The position numbers were made by a program, and so were the translations under genes. Positions 1 to 8,517 of a DNA stretch of 64,000 nt are shown one piece after another (position 1 is the first letter of the stretch; each line of letters starts with the position of its first letter). Source of the stretch: Knoellia sp. p5-6-4 (lineage in GTDB: Bacteria > Actinomycetota > Actinomycetes > Actinomycetales > Dermatophilaceae). Under the pieces are notes generated by a model. It did not search any database and was not told where the DNA came from. It saw only the letters and a list, made by a program, of their open reading frames with translations. The DNA is taken from the NCBI RefSeq assembly GCF_029222705.1, contig NZ_JARGZF010000002.1, forward strand, positions 868,001 to 932,000. The letters run 5' to 3'.

Positions 1-765
1 ATGGGACTGTTCCCGCAGGACATTGGCGATGGGTAGACCCAGTCGGTCCGCCTGCACGAGCGAGCTCACGAAGTTCTTTGCCTCGGGAACAGTAGTCCTC
101 GCGGCCAATGAACTGAACGCCTCACCTCTCGACTTTCCGATCTGAATCTCAGAAAGCACCCGGGCGAACTCTCCTGCGATCGGCCCCGTCACCGAACGAG
201 CGACCTGCAGGAGCGCCGCATCGAAGCCTTGACCAGCTTCGACGCAGACGGTCAGCATGTCGAGCGCGTCGGCCAACCCTCTGCGCAGTTGCTCCTGCCG
301 CTTGGCGCCCGCGTTGTACAGAAGGATGTCGGGGAGGAAGAAGCCCGCCGCTGCAGCCCCCAAGCAGATGAGCAAGCCCCGTGCCTGGAAACCGCCAACA
401 AGTAGCCCGAAGGCAGCTCCGACGAGTAAGCCCGTACCCTTCGCGCCCATCACGCGCTCGGGTGTCCACTTCTCGGGATTGCCTGCGAGATCAAGGCGTC
501 GCGACAGGGAAGACGAAGCGCCAGAGGGCGACAGTCTGAAGGCGAGACGTCGCGTTTTGTCAAAGAAAGGGTCGATAAGACGGTCGGAGACGCTCAGTTC
601 CTGGCGCGAGACTTCCCCGGGGCTAACCTGACGCTCAATGATTTGGAGGGACCGAGCGACACCCGTGACCTCGCCGGCCCCCCACGTAGCGGCAAGAACC
701 AAGGTCGCCAAAGCAAGGGCAGTAGCCGTCAGGCCGATGATCAGCAAAAGACCAGGCACGGTCAT
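1..765 (-). CDS. tadC: Tad pilus inner-membrane platform protein TadC (3' part lies outside the window)
   Basis: The ATG at 765 overlaps the tadB stop as ATGA, and the frame stays open for 255 codons to the window edge, so the C-terminus is missing. The N-terminus has a hydrophobic segment, followed after about 130 residues by more hydrophobic stretches and then a type II secretion F-like region (LRRGLADALDMLTVCVEAGQ, later GEFARVLSEIQIG). TadC and TadB form the membrane platform that the ATPase TadA drives to assemble Flp pili. The visible length fits a family of roughly 290-310 residues. It is translationally coupled to tadB and comes last in the operon visible here. Confidence 0.85.
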   Translation of the reverse strand, partial: MTVPGLLLIIGLTATALALATLVLAATWGAGEVTGVARSLQIIERQVSPGEVSRQELSVSDRLIDPFFDKTRRLAFRLSPSGASSSLSRRLDLAGNPEKWTPERVMGAKGTGLLVGAAFGLLVGGFQARGLLICLGAAAAGFFLPDILLYNAGAKRQEQLRRGLADALDMLTVCVEAGQGFDAALLQVARSVTGPIAGEFARVLSEIQIGKSRGEAFSSLAARTTVPEAKNFVSSLVQADRLGLPIANVLREQSH

Positions 766-2768
766 ACCTCGACTTCCACGACTTTGCGCATCCAAGCGAT
801 GCCGATTGCCAGCGAAACGAGCATCGCACCCGTCATGGCCCAACCCATGGGGTCAGTCCACAACAGCGAAATGTAGTCATGGTTGGCCTTTAACATGTAG
901 AAGAACATGCCGATAGGAAGACCTATTAGGATATATGAGGAAAGTCGACCCTCTGCGGACAGGGCGCGTACATGGCGGTGGAGTTCCTCCCTCTCACGGA
1001 TAGTCTTTGCCGTAGTCCGAAGGGTCTCCGCCAAGTTACCGCCAACCTCACGCTGAATCCGGATAGCCATGCTCGTCCATCGCATCGACTCACTAGCCAT
1101 GCGCTCCGACATGTGGTCCAGTGCGTCCCCCACATCGGCGCCGATCCGTGTCTCGGCCAGAGCCCGGGCGAACTCCTTCGCCGCTGGCTGAGCCGCGTCT
1201 TTCGCCACCGCATCAAGCGCCTGGAGGAGGGAAAACCCCGTCGAGAGGCTACTCGCCACCAGTGCAAGTACGTCGGGAAGCTGCGCCTCGAACTTCTTGC
1301 AGCGACGCCTGGCCAGAAATCGGAGAACAACCGCAGGGAGGAGATACCCCAACATAGCGCCCACGCCGAGCGCGACGAGCGTCATTCCCAAGCCCCCGCG
1401 AAGAAGCATGAAGAAGAGCGCCGTTCCGACAACGACGGAGATAATGCGCAGCACCCACCATTCCCCGGCTCTGAGCGGCAAGTCTGCTCGCTCGATGAGA
1501 GCCATAGTCTTGCTGGTCGACTCTCGGCCACTCATGACCTTGTCCCCAAGGCTCACGAGACTTGCTGAGATCGCCTGCGGGTTGACAGCCCTTTCCTTGT
1601 CAGGCGCAGCCTTGAGTGCAGGAGCCACGTACCGCTCAATCCCCTCCACGCGCTGTTTGCGATTTGAGGTGAACAATGGGGCGGCCAGCGCGGCACCGAC
1701 TCCAAGCAAACCTAGCCCGGTCGTAACGAGAGCGATCAGTAGCTGGAGTGGCATGCCCTGCTGGCGCGGCGCCGCCGAGATTACCGTGCTGTCGTCGCCA
1801 TCGGGCGAGAGGGTTGCAGTCTGGCTGGGGACCGGCGTGGTGACTACCGGAGCGGCCCCGAAGTCGACCGTGGCCTGGGCTCGGAAGGGCTGCTTGCTGG
1901 CCGTACCGCTCACCGTCACCACCTGCTTCGACCGCACTGCAGAGTCCGGCGTGAAGTTAATGGTGACCTGCGAGTCGAGAGCCTTGGCGGCAGCGCGGAA
2001 AGCTAGACGTACCTCATCGTCATCACCAGCGGCTGCCACGCTCCCACCTCCAGCAGCAGCGAAGGCCTTTAGGACGGTGTTATCACTGTCGGCGGTCTTG
2101 AAGCCGATGACCTCCGCGCGAACACCGTTGCGCTGCAACGCTGCTGTGGCGCTGACTCTGGTGGCCGTGGTGCTGCGCGTGTCCCCACCGTCGCTCAGGA
2201 GCAGCAGGCTCCGCTCGTCATAGCCCGCCAGACCTGCGGCAGCAAGGGCCACTCCGTCGTAGAGCGTGGTCTCGCCCCGGGACCGAAGCGCGTTGACAGC
2301 CTTCTGCACCCGAGCGCGGTCCTTGGTCGGAGGCACGTCCACACCCGCGGTCGCCGCGAAGGAGACCAGGCCAACGGACACATCCTGCGGTACATCCGCA
2401 AGGAATGCGGCCACCGAGCTACGCACAGTGGCCATGCCGGCCTCACCCATGGATCCACTCGTGTCAACCACCAGCATGGTGGCTCTCTTGGCCTGGGCGA
2501 CCGGTTGAATGGTGACGGGGTAGGTCTTCCCCTGGACACTTGCCGTGAGCGACTTGGGATCGATGGACACAGCTGACTGGCCGGCTCGAAAAGTCAGGAC
2601 GCCCGTGAACGTCCCTGCGGCGAACTTCGTCGAACTGATCGACGCGGTGCCTGGGTCCTGGACAGCGGTCGACGCCGGGGCGGCGAGCGCAATCGCGAAG
2701 AGGGCAGCGGCCACGGCCGCGCCTGAACGGCGCAAGCGTCGAGGGAGCCCTTCTCGAGTCGTTCGCAC
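762..2768 (-). CDS. tadB: vWA-TadB fusion: Tad pilus platform protein with N-terminal von Willebrand A domain
   Basis: The 668-residue product has a signal-type N-terminus (about 15-35), then a vWA domain (about 95-265) with an intact MIDAS motif, DTSGS at 102-106. A membrane segment follows near 335-360, and a TadB-type type II secretion F domain (about 490-620) has more membrane helices to the end. Ordinary TadB is about half this length. The vWA domain should sit outside the membrane and bind a divalent metal and a protein partner; linking it to pilus or surface assembly is inference. The GTG start shares one base with the tadA stop, and the end overlaps tadC. Confidence 0.85.
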   Translation of the reverse strand: MRTTREGLPRRLRRSGAAVAAALFAIALAAPASTAVQDPGTASISSTKFAAGTFTGVLTFRAGQSAVSIDPKSLTASVQGKTYPVTIQPVAQAKRATMLVVDTSGSMGEAGMATVRSSVAAFLADVPQDVSVGLVSFAATAGVDVPPTKDRARVQKAVNALRSRGETTLYDGVALAAAGLAGYDERSLLLLSDGGDTRSTTATRVSATAALQRNGVRAEVIGFKTADSDNTVLKAFAAAGGGSVAAAGDDDEVRLAFRAAAKALDSQVTINFTPDSAVRSKQVVTVSGTASKQPFRAQATVDFGAAPVVTTPVPSQTATLSPDGDDSTVISAAPRQQGMPLQLLIALVTTGLGLLGVGAALAAPLFTSNRKQRVEGIERYVAPALKAAPDKERAVNPQAISASLVSLGDKVMSGRESTSKTMALIERADLPLRAGEWWVLRIISVVVGTALFFMLLRGGLGMTLVALGVGAMLGYLLPAVVLRFLARRRCKKFEAQLPDVLALVASSLSTGFSLLQALDAVAKDAAQPAAKEFARALAETRIGADVGDALDHMSERMASESMRWTSMAIRIQREVGGNLAETLRTTAKTIREREELHRHVRALSAEGRLSSYILIGLPIGMFFYMLKANHDYISLLWTDPMGWAMTGAMLVSLAIGIAWMRKVVEVEV

Positions 2769-4129
2769 TACATCCCCCGGACGAACAGATTCGGGGGGAG
2801 TTCGATGCCCTGGTCGTGCAGTTCCTCCGCGAACTTGGGACGCAGACCGGTGCTCACCAACGAGCCCCGGAAGCGGCCATTCTCATCGCGGCCCGCGCCA
2901 TAATTGAAGGTGAAGATGTCCTGCATGGTGATGATTTCACCCTCCATGCCTGCGACCTCGGAGATCGCCACAACGCGGCGCGAGCCGTCCTTCAGGCGCG
3001 CCTGCTGGATGACAAGGTCCACCGCGCCAGAGACCTGCTCCCGGATGGCCCGGACGGGGAGATCGACGCCCGCCATGAGGACGAGGGTCTCGAGGCGGGA
3101 AAGGCTGTCCCGGGGGCTGTTGGCGTGCACCGTGGTGATCGAGCCGTCGTGACCCGTGTTCATGGCTTGCAGCATGTCGAGCGCGGCACCATCACGGATC
3201 TCACCGACGACGATGCGGTCGGGTCGCATACGCAGCGAGTTCTTCACCAGGTCACGAATAGCGATCTGGCCCTTCCCCTCAATGTTCGCCGGACGCGACT
3301 CGAGCCGGAGGACGTGGTCCTGGTGGAGCTGGAGCTCGGCCGCGTCCTCGATGGTGACGATGCGCTCGTCCTCAGGGATGAACGAGGAGATCACGTTGAG
3401 CAGGGTGGTCTTACCCGAGCCAGTACCACCGGAGATGATGATGTTACGGCGTCCGCGAACGCAGGCCACGAGGAAGTCTCGGACCTGCACGCTGAACGTG
3501 CCAAAGGCGATCAGGTCCTTGTCGGTGAAGGGGTCTGTAGAGAATTTGCGGATCGTCAGCATCGAACCGTCGAGGGCGATCGGCGGGATGACCGCGTTGA
3601 CGCGCGAGCCATCGGGAAGACGTGCGTCCACGAGCGGGCTTGCCTCGTCGATACGACGGCCGACCCGACCGACGATCTTGTCGATCGTCCGGCGAAGGTG
3701 TGCGTCGCTGCTGAAGTGCGTGTCGACGGAGTAGATCTTACCTGCCCGCTCGACGTAGATCTTGTCGGGACCGTTGACCATGATCTCGCTGATCTCACTG
3801 TCGCGAAGGAGGGGCTCCAGGGGCCCGTGTCCGAGGATCTCGTCCGCCACCTCCTGAGCGATGCGGGTGCGGTCCGCGAGGGAGAGCGGTGTCTCCTCGG
3901 AGTCGATGACCTCCTGCAGGGTGTGCCGGACTCGAGTCTCGAGTTCACCCTGGTCCAAGTGCGGGTCGTACAGCTGGGGCCCCAAGGAGTCGAGCAGCGC
4001 CTGGTGGACGCTCGCCTTTACAGCTGCGAAAGGGTCCACGATGCGCGCGCGCTCCGGCGTCGCATGCGTAGGGTCCCCGACGGGCTGTTGGGCGCGTCGG
4101 ACATTTTCAAGGCGATCCGCAAGGCTCAT
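2768..4129 (-). CDS. tadA: Tad pilus assembly ATPase TadA (CpaF family)
   Basis: This is a 453-residue hexameric secretion ATPase that powers Flp pilus assembly at the cytoplasmic face. The Walker A motif GGTGSGKT is near 234-241, preceded by the family's N-terminal region (ILGHGPLEPLL) and followed by Asp-box and Walker B regions (VVGEIRDGAALDML). I chose the ATG at 4129 because it overlaps the tadZ stop as ATGA and has GGGGAGG a few bases upstream. A TTG at 4144 would add five residues but is less likely. The gene lies between tadZ and tadB in a tight operon. Confidence 0.93.
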   Translation of the reverse strand: MSLADRLENVRRAQQPVGDPTHATPERARIVDPFAAVKASVHQALLDSLGPQLYDPHLDQGELETRVRHTLQEVIDSEETPLSLADRTRIAQEVADEILGHGPLEPLLRDSEISEIMVNGPDKIYVERAGKIYSVDTHFSSDAHLRRTIDKIVGRVGRRIDEASPLVDARLPDGSRVNAVIPPIALDGSMLTIRKFSTDPFTDKDLIAFGTFSVQVRDFLVACVRGRRNIIISGGTGSGKTTLLNVISSFIPEDERIVTIEDAAELQLHQDHVLRLESRPANIEGKGQIAIRDLVKNSLRMRPDRIVVGEIRDGAALDMLQAMNTGHDGSITTVHANSPRDSLSRLETLVLMAGVDLPVRAIREQVSGAVDLVIQQARLKDGSRRVVAISEVAGMEGEIITMQDIFTFNYGAGRDENGRFRGSLVSTGLRPKFAEELHDQGIELPPNLFVRGM

Positions 4130-5322
4130 CGGCGGCCTCCCCAACTCAGGATGCGACGGCGTGTGTGCTCATCAGAACTACGACGCTCCTTTGACTCTGA
4201 CCTCGACACGTTCGCCGCGACCGGCTTGACGAAGTTGTCGGCAAGGTCGCGAATAGCGACGCTGACCGGGTGCTTCGGCTCGTCGAGGACGATCGGCACT
4301 CCGCGATTGACCGACGCCGGCACCGCAGTGCTGTTGGGCACCATGACTGCGATGTCCTGCTTGATGACGGCGACAACGTCTTCGCTCCGCAGGCCCACCT
4401 TGGCATCGGATCGGTTAAGCACCACGACCCTGTCCTCTCTGGGGCTGCCGAGAAGGTCCAACGTGTCGAGCGTGAGCCGCAGGTTCTTGACTGCCGGGAT
4501 GTCCAGAGTGGCGATCAGAACCAGCAGGTCGCTGTTGTCGAAAGCAGCCAGAACGTGTTCTGTGAACGCAGGCGGCGTGTCCACCACGATGAAGTCGTAG
4601 CTGCGCTTAGCCACCTTGAGTAGTTCACCAATGATGGTGCCGGGGATACGGTCGGCGTCGCTCGGCTCGGCGGGTGCGCAAGCGGCATCCAAGCCGCTGT
4701 CATGGTGCGTCACGACGGACTGCAGGCCCGGTTCATCTAGGTGGCCTGCCATCTGGACCAGATCAATGATGGAATTCTGAGGCAACATCTGCAGACTGAT
4801 GCCCACATCGCCGAAGGCCAGATCGAGGTCGACCACCAAGACACGGGCGCCGGTGGAGGCTAAGTAGCTCCCGAGATTGGTGGAGAAAGTGGTCTTACCC
4901 ACGCCGCCCTTGGCGGAGAAGACCGTGACGACCTTGCCGTCCTGGACTGCCTGATCGTGCTGACCCAGCATTTTCTGGGACAACTCTCGACTGCGGCGCA
5001 CCGCATCCGCCAGCCCCGTCAGGTCGTCCGCTGGTATCACCTCACGGACACCAGCACGGAGTGCCTGTCCGAGCACGGCGACATCGAGTCGACGACGCAG
5101 AAGGACGACGCCCACGTCAGACCTCAAAACGCGCACTGCTTCAGAGAGGTCGCAGGCGCTCTGCATGTCGATGTCGGGACCTATAAGGACCAGGTTTTCA
5201 CGCGGCGAATCCTCTAGGGACCGCATTAGCGAGACGTGGCTATCCACGCGCACTATGTCGCCACCAACCGCATAGTTGTAGCGATCGGCGCCACCAGAGT
5301 CATTGTCCCAGAGCAGGGTCAC
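4126..5322 (-). CDS. tadZ: Tad pilus localisation ATPase TadZ/CpaE
   Basis: The 398-residue product has an N-terminal receiver-like domain (about 20-110) and a MinD/ParA-type ATPase domain with the deviant Walker A motif KGGVGKTT at 138-145. It also has the ParA-type switch regions (VVDLDLAFGDVG; VVDTPPAF). Such proteins position the Tad machine, often at a pole. The GTG start overlaps the cpaB stop (GTGA), and the stop overlaps tadA. The long, divergent receiver-like part probably does not accept phosphate, which is typical of CpaE; that point is inference. Confidence 0.9.
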   Translation of the reverse strand: MTLLWDNDSGGADRYNYAVGGDIVRVDSHVSLMRSLEDSPRENLVLIGPDIDMQSACDLSEAVRVLRSDVGVVLLRRRLDVAVLGQALRAGVREVIPADDLTGLADAVRRSRELSQKMLGQHDQAVQDGKVVTVFSAKGGVGKTTFSTNLGSYLASTGARVLVVDLDLAFGDVGISLQMLPQNSIIDLVQMAGHLDEPGLQSVVTHHDSGLDAACAPAEPSDADRIPGTIIGELLKVAKRSYDFIVVDTPPAFTEHVLAAFDNSDLLVLIATLDIPAVKNLRLTLDTLDLLGSPREDRVVVLNRSDAKVGLRSEDVVAVIKQDIAVMVPNSTAVPASVNRGVPIVLDEPKHPVSVAIRDLADNFVKPVAANVSRSESKERRSSDEHTRRRILSWGGRR

Positions 5323-6110
5323 TTGCCCACCCCAGACAGGTCGAAGAGGTTTAGGTCATCGACTCGCGGGACACCGGTCATCTTGACGTCCGAGCCGCGA
5401 AGGGCCGCGTACAACTCGCCCGTATTAATACCGTGAATCAACCTGGCTGCGTCCTTTGGGGTCACGGCAACTGTGACGAGGAAGCTTGGGGCAGTCGGCT
5501 GGCCCGCCTCTCCATCGCCTTCCTTCTTTTGCCCCCCAGCAAGTGCGGTGTCTCCCATGGCGATGACCAGTACGTCCTCGAGCAGGACGCTTGTTCCCTT
5601 GACGTCCGCGTCGTTGAGAGTCTTCGATTTGTCATCATCACCAATCGCCTTGATCTTGTAACTGTCGAAGATGGCGATTCGGGTCCCCGGTGTCACGAAG
5701 GTGCCCACGCGGGCTGGATCGGATAGCTCCACCGAGACGGCGACCATGCCAGCGGGTACCTCGATCGCCTTCGTGCCGGTAGGCGTGGTTCCGAATCGGG
5801 CGGACAAAACGTACTCGCCCGGCGGAATGTCAGTTAGCGCGAGGAGGGAGCTGTTGCTGTCGGTAATTCGCGTTAGGGCCCCCGCCGGCAATCCCTTGGA
5901 TGCGACAGACGTCTTGACAATGGCCCCGCTACGAACGGCATCCTTCAACGTTGTGCCGGAAGCGACCAGCTTGTTTGCCACATATACGTCCGCCGGCTGC
6001 TGCGCAGCGACAGCCCTGGAGTCCGCCCCGCGCGCATAGAGCAACACGGCGGCTACACCTACGAGCGCCACCACCGCAGCAGCGAAAATTGCTATGATTC
6101 TACGCCCCAT
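5319..6110 (-). CDS. cpaB: Flp pilus assembly protein CpaB (RcpC), SAF domain
   Basis: The 263-residue product has one N-terminal membrane anchor (about 5-25), a SAF-type domain (about 38-105) and the RcpC/CpaB C-terminal domain (VAVSVELSDPARVGTFVTPG). CpaB proteins act outside the membrane in Tad secretion, and the SAF fold suggests glycan or pilin-end contact. The gene follows tadG after a 32-bp gap and overlaps tadZ downstream. Its size is normal for the actinobacterial form. Confidence 0.85.
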   Translation of the reverse strand: MGRRIIAIFAAAVVALVGVAAVLLYARGADSRAVAAQQPADVYVANKLVASGTTLKDAVRSGAIVKTSVASKGLPAGALTRITDSNSSLLALTDIPPGEYVLSARFGTTPTGTKAIEVPAGMVAVSVELSDPARVGTFVTPGTRIAIFDSYKIKAIGDDDKSKTLNDADVKGTSVLLEDVLVIAMGDTALAGGQKKEGDGEAGQPTAPSFLVTVAVTPKDAARLIHGINTGELYAALRGSDVKMTGVPRVDDLNLFDLSGVGK

Positions 6111-6142
6111 TGGTGGACCGTCTTTCTATTGAGAGGAATTTC

Positions 6143-7360
6143 TTAGCCTAGGAGGCTAACCGTCTTGGGCCCAAAAGAACCTCCGCCGGACCAGACTGCG
6201 CCCCCCGGGATCAGAGGCTGCAGGTACCATCCCCACAGACATCCTTGGGTCGACTTGTCACAACCGAGCAGAACCTTCTTGCTTACCGCGGGATCATAAA
6301 CCTCCGGGTCGAAGCCATTGAACAGCTTATTCGCGGCGTCGCCCTCGAAGTCGACTCCGGCAAGGTAAAAGGCTGCCATCCCAGCGACGTTGTAAACCGT
6401 GTTTTGGCCGGTGCCGGACGAGCCATTTGTGATGGGGATGTACACCACCTGCCCGACCTTCTGTGGCAGCAACGTCGAACAGTCGGAGCTGGACGACACG
6501 CCGCCGGTGCCACCAATGGTGTCGCCTATTGACGCAGCCTGACATGCCGACGACTCATCCAACCATCCGAAATTTCCTGGCGTGTATAGGCCAGGCGAAG
6601 TTGGATCCTTCCCGCAGTCCGCCACACCAGCATTAGGGTCGCTCATGACAACGATCTTTGCGATTTGATCTAGGTCAACCTCGGCTGGGACTGTAACGGT
6701 CGGGTTCTGCGATGCCGGTACCTGTGGTGACGTTGAATATGGAGGCAGAGGGGGAAAGTCGGTTCCATTGTCGGTTGCAGCCTCCCAAGCGCAGAGGCTT
6801 TGGGTTAGGGGCAAGACATTCTTTGCGTCATACGACGAGACCAATCCGGCCTGTGCGCACGCTTGAACTCCGACACCGGCGGCCTGGCCGGTCATTGCTT
6901 GCGCGAAGGCGTACGGCAGGATCGTGTCACCGTTCGTCTCTCGCGTTTTCGTGTAGACGCGCACCCACTCAGTCGGCATTGTTGCCGCCGCGACGCAGTC
7001 CGTCAGCTTCGTAGACAGCGGCGGACATGAACTCAAACCTGGGCCTGTTCCACAAATAGCGGTGAGGCCATCGGTACGGCCGATAGTTGTCGTGCCGTCA
7101 GCCGCATTCTTGTCCGCTAGGTCCTGGCGCTTCCCGGCATCTCCAGACAGGCAGTTCCCAAGCTTCGCACAATCCATCGCGACGGAGAGGGCCACAGCGT
7201 CCGCACCGTTCTGAAGTTGCCGTCTTTCGGAGTTGATGCGACCGAGATCAACAGTCAGAGCGGCGCAGCCGATCAGAACCATGCTGGAAAAGAGGAGGAC
7301 AACCACGACAGCGATGGCCCCACGCTCGGAGTTTCGGCGTGGCCGCCAAATGCTGTTCAT
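6143..7360 (-). CDS. tadG: TadG-like pilus-associated membrane protein
   Basis: The 405-residue product begins with a short basic segment, then ERGAIAVVVVLLFSSMVL, a TadE/TadG-type N-terminal transmembrane segment that resembles a pilin signal. A long extracytoplasmic part follows, with many Cys, Gly, Asn and Pro residues. In Flp systems TadG-like proteins (often called pseudopilin-like) sit in the membrane next to TadE. I chose the ATG at 7360 because it overlaps the tadE stop as ATGA; a GTG three codons upstream is the alternative. The large exported domain is not recognised further. Confidence 0.8.
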   Translation of the reverse strand: MNSIWRPRRNSERGAIAVVVVLLFSSMVLIGCAALTVDLGRINSERRQLQNGADAVALSVAMDCAKLGNCLSGDAGKRQDLADKNAADGTTTIGRTDGLTAICGTGPGLSSCPPLSTKLTDCVAAATMPTEWVRVYTKTRETNGDTILPYAFAQAMTGQAAGVGVQACAQAGLVSSYDAKNVLPLTQSLCAWEAATDNGTDFPPLPPYSTSPQVPASQNPTVTVPAEVDLDQIAKIVVMSDPNAGVADCGKDPTSPGLYTPGNFGWLDESSACQAASIGDTIGGTGGVSSSSDCSTLLPQKVGQVVYIPITNGSSGTGQNTVYNVAGMAAFYLAGVDFEGDAANKLFNGFDPEVYDPAVSKKVLLGCDKSTQGCLWGWYLQPLIPGGAVWSGGGSFGPKTVSLLG

Positions 7361-7749
7361 CCCCCGCACCTCATCCTGGCTGACTGACTGAAAGTCTTAC
7401 CGGCTCCTGGGTGAAAGAGAATGCCGGAGAAGTTGAATGAAACCGTGACCTGCGCGTAGTCGTCACCATTAGGGCAGGTTTTGTCCAATGCTACGACAGC
7501 CGTCCCGCCGAATCCTGGATTGGGAGCCGCATCCTTGGCCCTTTGAGTCACTTGAGCCGTGGTGTAGTTGGGTGCCAAGGAGGCGAGCCGTACGCCCTCA
7601 CGAGCTCCCTGACTCACCTCCAGCATGCCGCTCAGAATGCGGGAAAAGTCGATGATGCCGAAGACGAGCAGAATGAGGACCGGCAAGATGATCGCCATCT
7701 CAACTGCCGCTGCGCCGCGATCGCGCGGTATGGCCATGCCAATCCTCAT
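7357..7749 (-). CDS. tadE: TadE-family pseudopilin
   Basis: The 130-residue product has the classic TadE N-terminus: a basic start, then GAAAVEMAIILPVLILLVFG with Glu in the hydrophobic segment, and then FSRILSGMLEVSQGAREG. TadE-like pseudopilins are processed by the Flp prepilin peptidase TadV/CpaA. No such peptidase gene is seen in this window, so it must be encoded elsewhere. The ATG at 7749 has AAGGA just upstream; a second Met five codons on is possible. It is coupled to tadG. Confidence 0.88.
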   Translation of the reverse strand: MRIGMAIPRDRGAAAVEMAIILPVLILLVFGIIDFSRILSGMLEVSQGAREGVRLASLAPNYTTAQVTQRAKDAAPNPGFGGTAVVALDKTCPNGDDYAQVTVSFNFSGILFHPGAGKTFSQSARMRCGG

Positions 7750-7758
7750 TTCCTTGCT

Positions 7759-7905
7759 CTACCAGATGGCGGACTGAAACATCGCCAGAACTTTGGTGCC
7801 CGTAATCGTGACGGCCGCGACGATAACCGCTGCGATGAATGCCAGCAGGAGGCCGTACTCGACTGCTGTTGCACCGCGCTCAGCTCCGCGCCTCCACGGA
7901 CTCAT
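7759..7905 (-). CDS. Flp-family pilin, third and divergent copy
   Basis: The 48-residue Flp pilin reads MSPWRRGAERGATAVEYGLL followed by one hydrophobic helix and a short C-terminus. The GATAVEYGLL motif, with processing expected after the Gly and Glu at +5, is the Flp/TadE cleavage signal. It keeps the motif but differs from the two longer pilins upstream in its C-terminal half, so it may be a minor pilin. It starts five bases after the previous pilin's stop and lies just before tadE. Confidence 0.8.
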   Translation of the reverse strand: MSPWRRGAERGATAVEYGLLLAFIAAVIVAAVTITGTKVLAMFQSAIW

Positions 7906-7910
7906 GATCT

Positions 7911-8090
7911 TCAGACTGCGTTGTTGACAGTGGTGAAAGCGTCGTTGATCTTGCCGCCAAGGAGCGCCACAACGGTGACGATGACCGCCGCGATGAGGGC
8001 GACAAGAAGGCCGTACTCGACGGCGGTCGCACCGCGCTCGCTGCGGGCGTGGAAGGCGCTGACCTGGAACTTGACGAGCTGACGGAGCAT
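7911..8090 (-). CDS. flp: Flp major pilin, second copy
   Basis: The 59-residue pilin has the ERGATAVEYGLL processing motif and one hydrophobic helix. The ATG at 8090 follows a near-perfect AGGAGG, which fixes the start. It is almost identical to the copy at 8169-8348, with changes at residues 3-4 and one Asp/Gly change near 50. The DNA is equally similar, so this is a recent tandem duplication. Confidence 0.9.
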   Translation of the reverse strand: MLRQLVKFQVSAFHARSERGATAVEYGLLVALIAAVIVTVVALLGGKINDAFTTVNNAV

Positions 8091-8168
8091 GTTTCCTCCT
8101 ATGTTGTTCGAAGGGCATCGAGAGGCCAGCCCGGCCCCCTGATCCATCTGGGGACCGGGCCGCGCCAC

Positions 8169-8348
8169 TCAGACCGCGTTGTTGACAGTGGTGAACGCGC
8201 CGTTGATCTTGCCGCCAAGGAGCGCCACAACGGTGACGATGACCGCCGCGATCAGGGCGACAAGAAGGCCGTACTCGACGGCGGTCGCACCGCGCTCGCT
8301 GCGGGCGTGGAAGGCGCTGACCTGGAACTTGACAAGGTGCTTGAGCAT
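8169..8348 (-). CDS. flp: Flp major pilin, first copy
   Basis: The 59-residue Flp pilin has the ERGATAVEYGLL processing site followed by a 20-residue hydrophobic helix. It is the first gene of the Tad operon, so the operon promoter should lie in the 169 bp between it and lpqB. I see no convincing -10/-35 pair there. AGGG precedes the ATG by about ten bases. Strong expression is expected because the first pilin is usually the structural subunit; that is inference. Confidence 0.9.
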   Translation of the reverse strand: MLKHLVKFQVSAFHARSERGATAVEYGLLVALIAAVIVTVVALLGGKINGAFTTVNNAV

Positions 8349-8517
8349 TTCAGAATCCCTTTCGAGGCTTCGGTTGCGGCTCAGACCACTGCGGTACTGC
8401 GCCGAAGTAGACGATGCCTTGGGCACGGAGCCCTACACATCGACTGTTGGGTTTCTCTGTCGGTGGCCGTTGGTCGACGTTCCCCTCAGCCGAACGGATG
8501 AGCGCCCAACCTGCAGC

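Larger units (their letters stand above)
7911..8348 (-). repeat. Tandem duplication of the pilin gene (258-bp offset)
   Basis: The segments 7911-8090 and 8169-8348 are nearly identical at DNA level over the whole pilin frame, while the 78-bp spacer is unrelated to the next spacer. The offset is 258 bp. This looks like a recent gene duplication or ongoing gene conversion between pilin copies. Confidence 0.85.

Noticed and set aside
149-469. Minus-strand 106-residue open frame
   Set aside because: It overlaps the partial tadC frame in a different phase; the protein has no hydrophobic or family signal and is rich in Arg and Gly as expected of a shadow frame in GC-rich DNA.
2816-4600. 594-residue plus-strand open frame opposite tadA and tadZ
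   Set aside because: It is the antisense of two clear genes; the composition (Asp, Val, Arg, His rich) is typical of a mirrored frame in high-GC DNA.
8349-8517. Promoter of the Tad operon
   Set aside because: The operon promoter should be here, but no -10/-35 pair at a sensible distance stands out; no site is claimed.
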